A model generated the notes under the pieces. The model made no database searches and was not told the origin of the DNA. It saw only the letters and a list, made by a program, of their open reading frames with translations. The position numbers and the translations under genes were made by a program. From CAIKZZ01 sp035524495 (GTDB lineage: Bacteria > Pseudomonadota > Gammaproteobacteria > Steroidobacterales > Steroidobacteraceae), in the NCBI GenBank assembly GCA_035524495.1, contig DATKOR010000043.1, positions 1 through 34,657 of the forward strand: a DNA stretch of 34,657 nt, in the 5' to 3' direction. Positions 16,011 through 25,000 of the stretch are shown here, in pieces (the stretch's first letter is position 1; each line of letters begins with the position of its first letter).

Positions 16011-16041
16011 CTCTGCGCCGGGCCGGGGTGCAGGAATCACG

Positions 16042-16054
16042 TAAGTCTCTGATT
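16042..16054 (-). promoter_or_regulatory. IHF-type site
   Basis: The minus strand reads AATCAGAGACTTA, an exact match to the IHF consensus WATCAR-N4-TTR, with an A/T tract on its upstream side (16053-16060 on plus). It lies between the palindrome and the -24 element, where IHF bends DNA in sigma-54 control regions. Confidence 0.55.
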
Positions 16055-16072
16055 TTTAATGACATGACAGCA

Positions 16073-16088
16073 TGGCACGGCCCTTGCT
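16073..16088 (+). promoter_or_regulatory. Sigma-54 (-24/-12) promoter
   Basis: TGGCACGGCCCTTGCT matches the consensus TGGCACG-N4-TTGCW at every defined base. GG is at 16074-16075 and GC at 16086-16087, with the obligatory spacing. Transcription should begin near 16099-16100. No protein gene starts close downstream; an intrinsic terminator lies about 70 bases further. Confidence 0.82.
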
Positions 16089-16098
16089 TTATCTGGTC

Positions 16099-16174
16099 TG
16101 CAAGTCTCAACTCCCCCTGTGGTTTGAAATCTTGGCGCCGACGAGCTTCCCCCAGCTCCCGGCGCCTTTTTTTT
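16099..16174 (+). ncRNA. Putative sigma-54-dependent small RNA with two C-rich hairpin loops
   Basis: The stretch between the predicted start (16099-16100) and the T-tract would give an RNA of about 75 nt. Hairpin 1 pairs CAAG (16101-16104) with CTTG (16131-16134) and TCAA (16107-16110) with TTGA (16124-16127), leaving a loop containing CUCCCCCU. Hairpin 2 is the terminator with loop UCCCCC. C-rich loops can pair with G-rich ribosome-binding sites, as described for sX13 of Xanthomonas and for anti-Shine-Dalgarno type RNAs. I do not recognise this as a named RNA family. Alternatively it is an attenuated leader of the RND operon 150 bases downstream. Confidence 0.62.
16134..16174 (+). terminator. 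Intrinsic terminator of the putative small RNA
   Basis: GGCGCCG (16134-16140) pairs with CGGCGCC (16160-16166). An inner stem GAGCT/AGCTC (16143-16147 with 16154-16158) closes a UCCCCC loop, and eight T's follow (16167-16174). It is the only hairpin in the window I saw with a long T-tract. From here to 16321 nothing further is evident except TAGAAT (16284-16289), a possible -10 for the RND genes. Confidence 0.85.
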
Positions 16175-16321
16175 CACAACGGTTTCCGCCGCTGGCGCAT
16201 CTAACCGCCGACACGCCCCAACCGTTCGTCGCGGACGCCGCTCCGTTCACCGCGCGACATCAGGCAATACCGCATTGAACGCGTAGAATCGCGGCCCTTC
16301 CCGGCACCCGGTGACCCCTCC

Positions 16322-17536
16322 GTGAACGACGAAGCCATGCCTCACGCCGACCGCGCCGAAGTCCACGTCGAGGCGATGTCGTCGCTGCCGCCGCCGCGCG
16401 CCTTCAACTCGGAGCCGACCCCGTGGTTCCTGCGACGCGGGTACCTGATCGCCGCGGCGATCGTGCTGGTCGGCGTCGTCGCGCTCGTTGCGCTGACGCG
16501 CGGCGGCAACAAGGTCGCGGCCCAGAATCCCGCCGACGCCGCCCCGCTCGTGACGGCGCTGCCGGCCGGTCGCAGCCCGTACACGATGACGGTGTCGTTC
16601 ACCGGCGCCATCGTCGCGCGCTACGACATGCCGATCGGCGTCGACGTCGACGCCGGCCGCATCGCCGCGATCCTCGTCGAGGTCGGTGACCACGTTCGCC
16701 AGGGCCAGGTGCTCGCGCGACTCGACACGTCGGTGATCGCGCCGCAGGTCGCGAGCCTTCGGGCCGCGCTCGAGCAGAACAAGGCCGAGGCGAAGCTCGC
16801 CGAGGCCGACTACCGCCGTGCCGCCGCGATCGCGGGGTCGGTCGGTGCGCTGTCCAAGGAGGAGGTCGACAAGCGCCAGTCGACCGTCGCGACCTCCGCG
16901 GCGCGCGTCAAGGCCGCCGAGGCGCAGCTCGCCGAGGCCGAGGCGCGCCTCGGCCGCACCGCGATCCGCGCGCCGGCCGACGGCGTCGTGCTGACGCGCA
17001 CCGCCGAGGTCGGCCAGGCGGTGATGCCCGGCAGCGGCCCGCTGTTCAGGCTCGCCCGCGGCGGCGACATCGAGATGCGCGCACAGGTCGCCGAGCAGGA
17101 CCTGCCGCGCCTGAAGGTTGGCCAGACGGCCGAGGTGCGCGTCACCGGCGTCGCGACGCCCTTCACCGGCAAGCTGCGGCTGCTCGCGGCGGTCATCGAT
17201 CCGCAGACGCGGCTCGGCGAGGTGCGCGTGACGCTGCCGCACGACCCGAACCTGCGCCCCGGCGCGTTCGCGCGCGGCGAGGCCAGGGTCGGCAGCGACG
17301 TGCGGCCGATCGTGCCGCAGACGGCGCTCTTGTCGGACACGCGCGGCAGTTACGTGCTGATCGTGCCCGAGGACGGGCACGTGCAGCGCCGCGAGGTGCA
17401 CGTCGGCGGCGCGCAGCCGACCGGCATCGTCATTGATCGCGGCCTCGACGGCAACGAGCGCGTCGTCACGACCGCGGGCGCGTTCCTGCACGAAGGCGAA
17501 TTCGTGCGCGTCGCGCCGCCGAGGGATGCGACGTGA
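16322..17536 (+). CDS. RND efflux periplasmic adaptor subunit
   Basis: Membrane-fusion protein of the AcrA/MexA family bridging an inner-membrane RND pump to an outer-membrane channel. The 404-residue product has a cytoplasmic N-terminus, one membrane helix (about 40-58), a biotinyl-lipoyl-like half (GRIAAILVEVGDHVRQGQVLARLD), a helical hairpin (about 140-210), the second lipoyl half (IRAPADGVVLTRTAEVGQAV) and a beta-barrel. It is anchored by a helix rather than a lipobox. The GTG at 16322 is given as start; in-frame ATGs at 16337 and 16376 are alternatives and no start has a strong ribosome site. It overlaps the pump gene by 4 bases. Confidence 0.85.
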   Translation: MNDEAMPHADRAEVHVEAMSSLPPPRAFNSEPTPWFLRRGYLIAAAIVLVGVVALVALTRGGNKVAAQNPADAAPLVTALPAGRSPYTMTVSFTGAIVARYDMPIGVDVDAGRIAAILVEVGDHVRQGQVLARLDTSVIAPQVASLRAALEQNKAEAKLAEADYRRAAAIAGSVGALSKEEVDKRQSTVATSAARVKAAEAQLAEAEARLGRTAIRAPADGVVLTRTAEVGQAVMPGSGPLFRLARGGDIEMRAQVAEQDLPRLKVGQTAEVRVTGVATPFTGKLRLLAAVIDPQTRLGEVRVTLPHDPNLRPGAFARGEARVGSDVRPIVPQTALLSDTRGSYVLIVPEDGHVQRREVHVGGAQPTGIVIDRGLDGNERVVTTAGAFLHEGEFVRVAPPRDAT

Positions 17537-20500
17537 GGAACATCTCGGCCTGGGCGATCCGCCACCCGATCTTCCCGATCGTGCTGTTCGTCGTGCTGAC
17601 GTTCGTCGGCACGGCGGCGTTCGTGCGCCTGCCGATCAACTTGAATCCCGACATCTCCTTCCCGCAGGTGCTCGTGCAGGTCAACCAGCCGGGCGCGGCG
17701 CCGACCGAGATCGAGACCCAGGTGATGCAGAAGGTCGAGGGCGCGGTCGCGAGCGTCGGCAACGTCCACAACATCACCTCGCGCGCCGTCGAGGGCGTGG
17801 CGCGGATCTGGGTCGAGTTCCAGATCGGCACGCCGATCGATCGCGCCGTCAGCGACGTGCGCGACGCGGTGGCGCGCATCCGCGCCGACCTGCCTGAGGG
17901 CATCCAGGAGCCCTCGATCACGCGTCAGGACGCCGAAGGCGGCCCGATCGCCTACTACGCGGTCAGCACGACCTCGCTGACCGAGGAGCAGCTCAGCTGG
18001 TTCGTCGACAACACGGTCACGAAGCGGCTGATGACGCTCGCGGGCGTCGCGCAGGTCGGCCGCAGCGGCGGCGTCGATCGCGAGATCCGCATCGAGCTGG
18101 ATCCGGCGCGGATGCAGGCGCTCGGCATCACCGCAGTGCAGGTCAACCAGCAGCTGCGGTCGCTCAACCTCGACGCCCCGGGCGGCCGCGCCCAGGTCGC
18201 CGGCGGCGAGCAGTCGATCCGCGTGCTCGGCGGCGCACGCACGGCGGCCGCGCTCGGCGCGACGCAGATCACCGTCGCCGGCGGGCGCGTCGCGCGGCTC
18301 GACGACATCGCCGACGTCCACGACGGCGTCGCCGAGATCCGCACGATGTCGCGCCTCAACGGCCGGCCGGCGACGACGTTCTTCGTCAGCAAGGCGCGCG
18401 GCTACTCGGACGTCAAGACGCTGGACAGCGTCGAGAAGGAGATCCACAAGCTGCTCGCCGAGAACCCCGGCGTGTCGATGACGATGGTGTTCACGACCGT
18501 CGAGCACACCAAGCGCGCCTACGACTCGGCGATCGAGGCGCTGCTCGAGGGCTCGGTGCTCGCGGTGCTGGTCGTGTGGCTGTTCCTGCGCGAGTGGCGC
18601 GCGACCGCGATCTCGGCGCTTGCGATCCCGTTGTCGGCGATCCCGACCTTCGCGTTCATGTCGTTCATGGACTTCACGCTGAACGGCGTCAGCCTGCTCG
18701 CGCTGTCACTGGTCGCGGGCGTGCTCGTCGACGACGCGATCGTCGAGATCGAGAACATCGTGCGCCACATCCGCATGGGCAAGACGCCGTACCAGGCGGC
18801 GCTCGACGCCGCCGACGAGATCGGACTCGCGGTGGTCGCGACCTCGGCGACGATCATCGCGGTGTTCGTGCCGGTCAGCTTCATGAGCGGCATCAGCGGC
18901 CAGTACTTCAAGCAGTTCGGTCTCACGGTCGCGGCGGCGGTGTTCTTCTCGCTGATGGTCGCGCGGCTGGTGACGCCGGTGGTCGCCGCGTTCACGCTCA
19001 AGCCCCAGGGGCTCCACGCGCACCTCGACGGCCCGCTGATGCGCCGCTACCTCGAGTGGCTGCAGATCTGCGTCAAGCACCGCTGGAAGACGATCGCGTT
19101 CGCGGCCCTGTTCTTCGTCGTCTCGTTCGCCGGCCTCGTCGTGATGTCCAAGACCTTCGTGCCGCCGGAGGACCTGGGCGCGAGCCAGGTGCAGATCGAG
19201 CTGCCGCCGGGCGTGCGCATCGAGGAGACCTCGAGGGTCTCGGCCGAGGTCGCCGGGATCCTCGGCAAGCACAAGGAGGTGTCGAGCATCGTCGAGTCGA
19301 TCGGCTCCGACGAGGACGGCCAGGTGCGCACCGCGAACCTGTTCCTGTCGCTCGTGCCGCGCAAGCAGCGCTCGATGAGCCAGAAGGACTGGGAGGACAT
19401 GGTGCTGCCGGAGCTGCGCAAGATCCCCGACGCGCACGTGCAGTTCGCCTCGCAGCAGGGCTTCAACGGCCGCGACGTCACGCTGTTCATCACCGGCGAC
19501 GACCCGGTCGCGGTCGACGCCGCCGCGCGCCAGGTCACGGACCAGATGCGCGGCATCAAGGAGCTCAGGGATCCGCGCATCGACGGCGACATGCCGCGGC
19601 CGGAACTCGTGATCCACCCGCGCTTCGACGTCGCGGCCGAGCTCGGCGTCACCGTGCAGTCGATCAGCCAGACCATCCGCATCGCGACGCTCGGCGACAT
19701 CCCGCAGAACGTCGCCAAGTTCTCGCTGTCGGATCGCCAGGTGCCGATCCGCGTCAGCCTCAAGGAGTCGGCGCGCGAGGACCTGACGACGATCGAGAAC
19801 CTGCCGGTGCCGACCGCGAACGGTGGCAGCGTGCCCCTGAAGGCGGTTGCCGACATCAGCTTCGGCCAGGGCCCGGCGACCGTGCGCCGCTACAACCAGA
19901 CGCGGCGCATGATGATTGGCGCCGACCTCGCGCCCGGCGTCGCTTACGGCGATGCGCAGAAGAAGATCGACGCGCTGCCGGCGCTCAAGAACCTGCCGCC
20001 CGGCGTCCACAACGTGCCGGTCGGCACCGGCGAGTTCATGGAGGAGCTCTTCACGAACTTCATGCTGGCGATCGGCGCCGGGATCCTGATGGTATTCGCG
20101 GTGCTCGTGCTGCTGTTCGCGCGCGTGTTCCAGCCGATGACGATCCTGTCGGCGCTGCCGCTCGCGCTCGGCGGTGCGGTGTTCGCGCTGATGGCGCTCA
20201 ACATCCCGTTCTCGCTGTCGGTCGTCATCGGCATCCTGATGCTGATGGGCATCGTCGCCAAGAACTCGATCCTGCTGGTCGACTTCGCGATCGAGGAGAT
20301 GCGCGCCGGCCGGTCGCGGATGGAGGCGCTGATCGAGGCCGGACACAAGCGCGCCCAGCCGATCGTCATGACCAGCGTCGCGATGATCGCCGGCATGCTG
20401 CCGACCGCGATCGGCCTCGGCGATGCGTCCTCGTTCCGCCAGCCGATGGCGGTCGCGGTGATCGGCGGCATCATCACCTCGACGTTCCTGACGCTCGTGA

Positions 20501-20667
20501 TCGTGCCGGCGTTCTTCACGGTGATCGACGACATCGAGCGCTGGCTGTCGCCGAAGGTCCGGCGCCTGCTGACGCACGAGCACAAGGTGCCGGCGCACCA
20601 CGCGCCGCGCCCGGAGCCGACCGCCGGCGGCCTCGCGCCCGGCCGCGCGCAGCACGCGAACGACTGA
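17533..20667 (+). CDS. RND efflux pump, inner-membrane permease subunit
   Basis: Proton-driven RND transporter of the HAE/AcrB-like type, 1044 residues, 12 membrane helices with two large periplasmic loops. The proton relay is intact: Asp400-Asp401 in VLVDDAIVEIENI and Lys910 in GIVAKNSILL. The N-terminal ISAWAIRHPIFPIVLFVVL is the usual first helix. The start is a GTG overlapping the adaptor stop (GTGA), so translation is probably coupled. No TolC-like outer-membrane gene follows, so an unlinked channel must be used. The substrate is not readable; the conserved DD pair argues against a metal-type (CusA) pump. Confidence 0.9.
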   Translation: MRNISAWAIRHPIFPIVLFVVLTFVGTAAFVRLPINLNPDISFPQVLVQVNQPGAAPTEIETQVMQKVEGAVASVGNVHNITSRAVEGVARIWVEFQIGTPIDRAVSDVRDAVARIRADLPEGIQEPSITRQDAEGGPIAYYAVSTTSLTEEQLSWFVDNTVTKRLMTLAGVAQVGRSGGVDREIRIELDPARMQALGITAVQVNQQLRSLNLDAPGGRAQVAGGEQSIRVLGGARTAAALGATQITVAGGRVARLDDIADVHDGVAEIRTMSRLNGRPATTFFVSKARGYSDVKTLDSVEKEIHKLLAENPGVSMTMVFTTVEHTKRAYDSAIEALLEGSVLAVLVVWLFLREWRATAISALAIPLSAIPTFAFMSFMDFTLNGVSLLALSLVAGVLVDDAIVEIENIVRHIRMGKTPYQAALDAADEIGLAVVATSATIIAVFVPVSFMSGISGQYFKQFGLTVAAAVFFSLMVARLVTPVVAAFTLKPQGLHAHLDGPLMRRYLEWLQICVKHRWKTIAFAALFFVVSFAGLVVMSKTFVPPEDLGASQVQIELPPGVRIEETSRVSAEVAGILGKHKEVSSIVESIGSDEDGQVRTANLFLSLVPRKQRSMSQKDWEDMVLPELRKIPDAHVQFASQQGFNGRDVTLFITGDDPVAVDAAARQVTDQMRGIKELRDPRIDGDMPRPELVIHPRFDVAAELGVTVQSISQTIRIATLGDIPQNVAKFSLSDRQVPIRVSLKESAREDLTTIENLPVPTANGGSVPLKAVADISFGQGPATVRRYNQTRRMMIGADLAPGVAYGDAQKKIDALPALKNLPPGVHNVPVGTGEFMEELFTNFMLAIGAGILMVFAVLVLLFARVFQPMTILSALPLALGGAVFALMALNIPFSLSVVIGILMLMGIVAKNSILLVDFAIEEMRAGRSRMEALIEAGHKRAQPIVMTSVAMIAGMLPTAIGLGDASSFRQPMAVAVIGGIITSTFLTLVIVPAFFTVIDDIERWLSPKVRRLLTHEHKVPAHHAPRPEPTAGGLAPGRAQHAND

Positions 20668-20671
20668 GCCA

Positions 20672-21808
20672 GTGCCCGGCGTCCTGGTGCTCGGCGGCTA
20701 CGGCGCCTTCGGCCGGCGCCTGTGTCGCCTGCTCGCCGGCTCCCCGGAGATCCCGGTCTTCGTCGCCGGCCGGCGCCTGGACGCCGCGCGCGCCGCGTGC
20801 CGCGAGCTCGGGCTCGCCGAGCACGCCGCGGTCGCGCTCGACCGGCAGCTGGCGGGCGAGGCGAGCGCGGTGCTGAGGCGCCTGCGCCCGGCCGTCGTCG
20901 TCGACGCGGCGGGGCCCTTCCAGGGCCGCAACTACGGCTTCGCAGCGCAGGTCGCAGCGCTCGGCATCCACGTCGTCGACCTCGCCGACGACCGCACCTA
21001 CGTGACCGGGATCGGCGGACTCGATGCGCCGGCCCGCGCGGCCGGGGTGCTGGTCACGAGCGGCGCCTCGACCGTGCCCGCGCTCAGCGTCGCGGTCGTC
21101 GACTACCTCAGGGAGGGCCTCGAGAGCGTCGAGTCGATCGACGTCGGGATCTCGCCGGGGCACCGGGGCCCGCGCGGCGAGGCGACCGTGCGCGCCGTGC
21201 TCGCCAATTGCGGCAAGTCGATCCCGGCGGTCGCGCCCGCGCACCGGACCGTGCGCCAGGGCTGGGGCGACCTCACGCGCCACCGCTACCCGCGGCCGGT
21301 GGGCGCCCGCTGGCTCTCGAACGTCGACGTGCCGGACATCGCGCTCCTGCCGGCGCGCTGCCCCGGGGTCGCGACGATCACGCTGCGCGCCGGGCTCGAG
21401 CTGTCGGTGCTGCACCTCGGGCTCTCGCTCGCCTCGCAGCTCGTCGCGCTCGGCTGGGTCCGGAGCCTCGAGCCGGCGACAGGACTCTGCCGCGCGATCG
21501 CCGCGGCGCTCAACTTCGCGGGCTCGGACGCAGGCGCGATGCACGTGACCCTCGTCGGCCGGCGCGGCGCCGCGCGCCTCGCGCGCCACTGGACGCTCGT
21601 CGCCGAGGCGGGCGACGGGCCGTTCGTGCCGGCGAGCGCCGCGAGCGCGATCGCCAAGCGCCTGTGCGCGGCTGCCGGCTACGCGCCGCTCGACGTGCGC
21701 GGCGCGCGCCCGTGCGTCGGCCTGCTGTCGCTCGAGGACCTCGTGCGCGAGCTCAGGGGCCGCGCGATCCGCACCGTCATGAGCGAGACGCGTCTCGCCG
21801 GCGGCTGA
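20672..21808 (+). CDS. Saccharopine dehydrogenase-like NAD(P) reductase, second member
   Basis: A 378-residue protein with an N-terminal Rossmann motif LGGYGAFGRRLC (residues 7-18) and AGRR at the cofactor-phosphate position. VVDAAGPFQGRNYGFA corresponds to the AGPF segment of this family, and a helical/beta substrate domain follows. The reaction is unknown. The start is a GTG 4 bases after the RND permease stop, so co-transcription with the pump is likely although a functional link is not obvious. It differs clearly from the paralogue at 9831 and is not a recent duplicate. Its last 32 bases overlap a minus-strand coding remnant. Confidence 0.75.
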   Translation: MPGVLVLGGYGAFGRRLCRLLAGSPEIPVFVAGRRLDAARAACRELGLAEHAAVALDRQLAGEASAVLRRLRPAVVVDAAGPFQGRNYGFAAQVAALGIHVVDLADDRTYVTGIGGLDAPARAAGVLVTSGASTVPALSVAVVDYLREGLESVESIDVGISPGHRGPRGEATVRAVLANCGKSIPAVAPAHRTVRQGWGDLTRHRYPRPVGARWLSNVDVPDIALLPARCPGVATITLRAGLELSVLHLGLSLASQLVALGWVRSLEPATGLCRAIAAALNFAGSDAGAMHVTLVGRRGAARLARHWTLVAEAGDGPFVPASAASAIAKRLCAAAGYAPLDVRGARPCVGLLSLEDLVRELRGRAIRTVMSETRLAGG

Positions 21809-21945
21809 GCGACGGGCGCGCCCCGGCGGCGCGGAAGAACGCGACCTCGCGGATGATCCGGCCGAACCCGGGGTGCGTGACCTGGACCGCGACGCTGAGC
21901 TCGCCGTCGCGCTCCTCCCCGATGAGACCGTTCAGCAGGGGCGGT
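21777..21945 (-). pseudogene. Truncated coding remnant, possibly the end of a DUF4166-type protein
   Basis: An open minus-strand frame from about 21945 to a stop at 21777 uses almost only G/C at third codon positions, as real genes here do (GEERDGELSVAVQVTHPGF and GRIIREVAFFRAAG). Just upstream the bias collapses (CCT, CTT, CGA) and no plausible start or domain beginning is found. The segment faintly resembles the end of DUF4166 domains, which are often fused to saccharopine-type reductases. It looks like the 3' end of a gene whose 5' part was lost when the gltB promoter region was joined. The family guess is weak. Confidence 0.35.
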
Positions 21946-22012
21946 CGAAGGCCGGGAGGCCCCGAAGGCCACCTCAAATGACGCACTGCACCATGACTGC
22001 TGCGCTGCAGCA

Positions 22013-22041
22013 TTGACCGCGACCCGACGGCTCTTCATAGT
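22013..22041 (+). promoter_or_regulatory. Sigma-70 promoter of gltBD
   Basis: TTGACC (22013-22018), a 17-base spacer and CATAGT (22036-22041) give a start near 22048 and a leader of about 40 bases. A small palindrome TGCTG-CGCTG-CAGCA (21998-22012) abuts the -35 and could be an activator or repressor site. It is the best sigma-70 type promoter in the window. Confidence 0.65.
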
Positions 22042-22086
22042 CGGCCGACGTGTGAGACGCCCGCGGGACGGGCGCGAGGACCGGGG

Positions 22087-25000
22087 ATGGACGGAGCGAA
22101 GGACTGGGGCGCGGCGCGCCCGCCGGCGAGTACGGCGGGGCTGGCCCACGGCGGCAACGATCCGGCCGGACTCTATGACCCGGCGTACGAGAAGGACAGC
22201 TGCGGCTTCGGCCTGATCGCGAACCTCGACGATCAGCCGAGCCACTGGCTCGTCGAGACCGCGATCACCTCGCTCAACCACCTCACGCACCGCGGCGCGG
22301 TCGCGGCGGACGGGAAGACCGGTGACGGCTGCGGGCTCTTGCTCAAGAAGCCCGAGCGCTTCGTGCGCGCGGTCGCGGCCGAGGCGGGCATCGAGCTTGG
22401 CCTGCGCGTCGCGACCGGCATCGCGTTCCTGTCGACTTACGATGACCTCGCGACGCGCGCCAAGGCCGCGCTCGAGGCGCAGATCCGGCGCGAGGGGCTG
22501 CTCGTCGCCGGCTGGCGCGTGGTGCCGACGAACCCCGCGGCCTGCGGCAACGAGGCGCTGCGCACGCTGCCGCGGATCGAGCAGGTCTTCGTCACCTGCC
22601 CCGACGACATCGACGAGGCGAGCTTCAACCGCCGCCTCTACCTCGCGCGGCGCCGCACCGAGAAGGCGCTCGAGCACAAGGACCCGGTCTTCTACATGCC
22701 GTCGCTGTCGGCGAGCACGCTCGTCTACAAGGGCATGGTCATGCCGCAGCACCTGACCGAGTTCTACCCCGACCTCGCCGACGAGCGGCTCGAGAGCTCG
22801 GTCGCGGTGTTCCACCAGCGCTTCTCGACGAACACGCTGCCGCAGTGGCGCCTCGCGCACCCGTACCGCTTCCTCGCGCACAACGGCGAGATCAACACGA
22901 TCTCGGGTAACCGCAACTGGGCGGTCGCGCGCGGGCCGCTGTTCCGCTCGCCGCTGCTGCCCGACCTCTCGGACATCCAGCCGCTCGTGTCGCTGACGGG
23001 CTCGGACTCCCAGACGCTCGACAACATGCTCGAGGTGCTGCTGATGGGCGGCCTCGACGTGCTGCACGCGATGCGCCTCTTGATCCCGCCGGCGTGGCAG
23101 ACCGTCGACACGATCGACCCGGACCTCAGGGCCTTCTACGAGTTCTACTCGCCGCACATGGAGCCCTGGGACGGGCCGGCGGGGATCGTGCTCGCCGACG
23201 GCCGCTACGCGGCCTGCGTGCTCGACCGCAACGGGCTGCGGCCCGCGCGCTGGGTCATCACGCGCGACCGGCACCTGACCGTCGCCTCGGAGGTCGGCGT
23301 GTGGGACTACCGGCCCGAGGACGTCGTGCGCAAGGGCAAGCTCGGCCCGGGCGAGATCCTGGCGCTCGACCTGCAGACCGGCGAGCTCCTCGACTCCAAG
23401 CGCGTCGACCAGGTGCTGAAGGCGCGCCACCCGTACAAGACCTGGCTCAAGAAGGGCGTGCGGTACCTCGAGACCGACCTCGTCGACGCGCGCCTCGCCG
23501 CCGAGCCCATGGACCGCGACACGCTCGGCCTCTACCAGAAGATGTTCAACGTGACCGCCGAGGAGCGCGACGAGATCATCCGCGTGCTCGCCGAGGACGA
23601 GAGCGAGGCGGTGGGTTCGATGGGCGACGACACGCCGATGCCGGTGCTGTCGCACCAGATCCGCTCGCTCTACGACTACTTCCGCCAGCAGTTCGCGCAG
23701 GTGACGAACCCGCCGATCGATCCGCTGCGCGAGTCGATCGTCATGAGCCTGCAGACGCAGATCGGCCCGGAGTGCAACGTGTTCGCGCCGGCGCCCGAGC
23801 ACGCGCGGCAGATCGTGCTGAACTCGCCGATCCTCTCGCAGCGCAAGCTCAGGCAGATCCTCGCGCACAAGGAGTTCGGGCTCACCCACGAGTTCGTCGA
23901 CCTGCAGCACCCGGCCGAGGAGGCGCTCGATACCGCGATCCGCCGCATCTGCGACCAGGCCGAGGCCGCGGTGCGCGCCGGCCGGCTCGTGCTGCTGCTT
24001 TCCGACCGTTACCTGGTGCGCGGCAAGATCCCGATCCACGCGCTGCTCGCGACCGGCGCCGTGCACCACCGCCTCGTGCAGACGGGGCTGAGGTGCAAGT
24101 GCAACCTCCTGATCGAGACCGGCACCGCGCGCGACCCGCACCACTTCGCGTGCCTGCTCGGCTACGGCGCGACGGCGGTCTACCCGTACATGGCCTACCA
24201 GACGCTGTTCGACATGATGCGCAGCGGCGCCGTCGGCCTCAGCCCCGAGTCGCGCGCCGAGTCGCGCGCCGAGCTCGGGCGCACCTACCGGCGCGGGATC
24301 CGCAAGGGGCTCTTCAAGGTCATGTCGAAGATGGGCATCTCGACGATCGCGAGCTACCGCAGCTCGCAGCTCTTCGAGATCGTCGGGCTTTCCGACGAGG
24401 TCGTCGCGCTGTGCTTCCCCGGCACCGTCAGCCGCATCCAGGGCGCCGACTTCGCCGACCTCGAGGCCGACCAGCGCGCGCTCGCCGCGAGCGCCTGGGA
24501 CCCGCTGGCGCCGGTCGCGCAGGGCGGGCTCCTGAAGTACGTGCACGGCGGCGAGTACCACATGTACAACCCGGACGTCGTCGCGACGCTGCAGGCGGCG
24601 GTCGTCAGCGGCGACTACCAGCAGTACAAGCTCTACGCGAGCCTCGTGAACGAGCGCCCGGCGTCGTGCCTGCGCGACCTGTTCGCGCTCAAGCCGCGCG
24701 CGGCGATCCCGCTCGCGGAAGTCGAGCCCGCCGAGGACATCCTGAAGCGCTTCGACTCGGCCGGCATGTCGCTCGGCGCGCTCAGCCCGGAGGCGCACGA
24801 GGCACTCGCGATCGCGATGAACCGGATCGGCGCGCGCTCGAACTCCGGCGAGGGCGGCGAGGACCCGCAGCGCTACCACAGCGAGAAGAACTCCAAGATC
24901 AAGCAGGTCGCGAGCGGGCGCTTCGGCGTGACGCCCGAGTACCTGCTGTCGGCCGAGGTACTGCAGATCAAGATCGCGCAGGGCGCCAAGCCCGGCGAGG

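Noticed and set aside
16072..16278. A 68-codon plus-strand frame in the 360-base gap
   Set aside because: Its ATG lies within the sigma-54 promoter, so the RNA would start after it. The frame crosses the terminator, and it has no codon bias like the neighbours.
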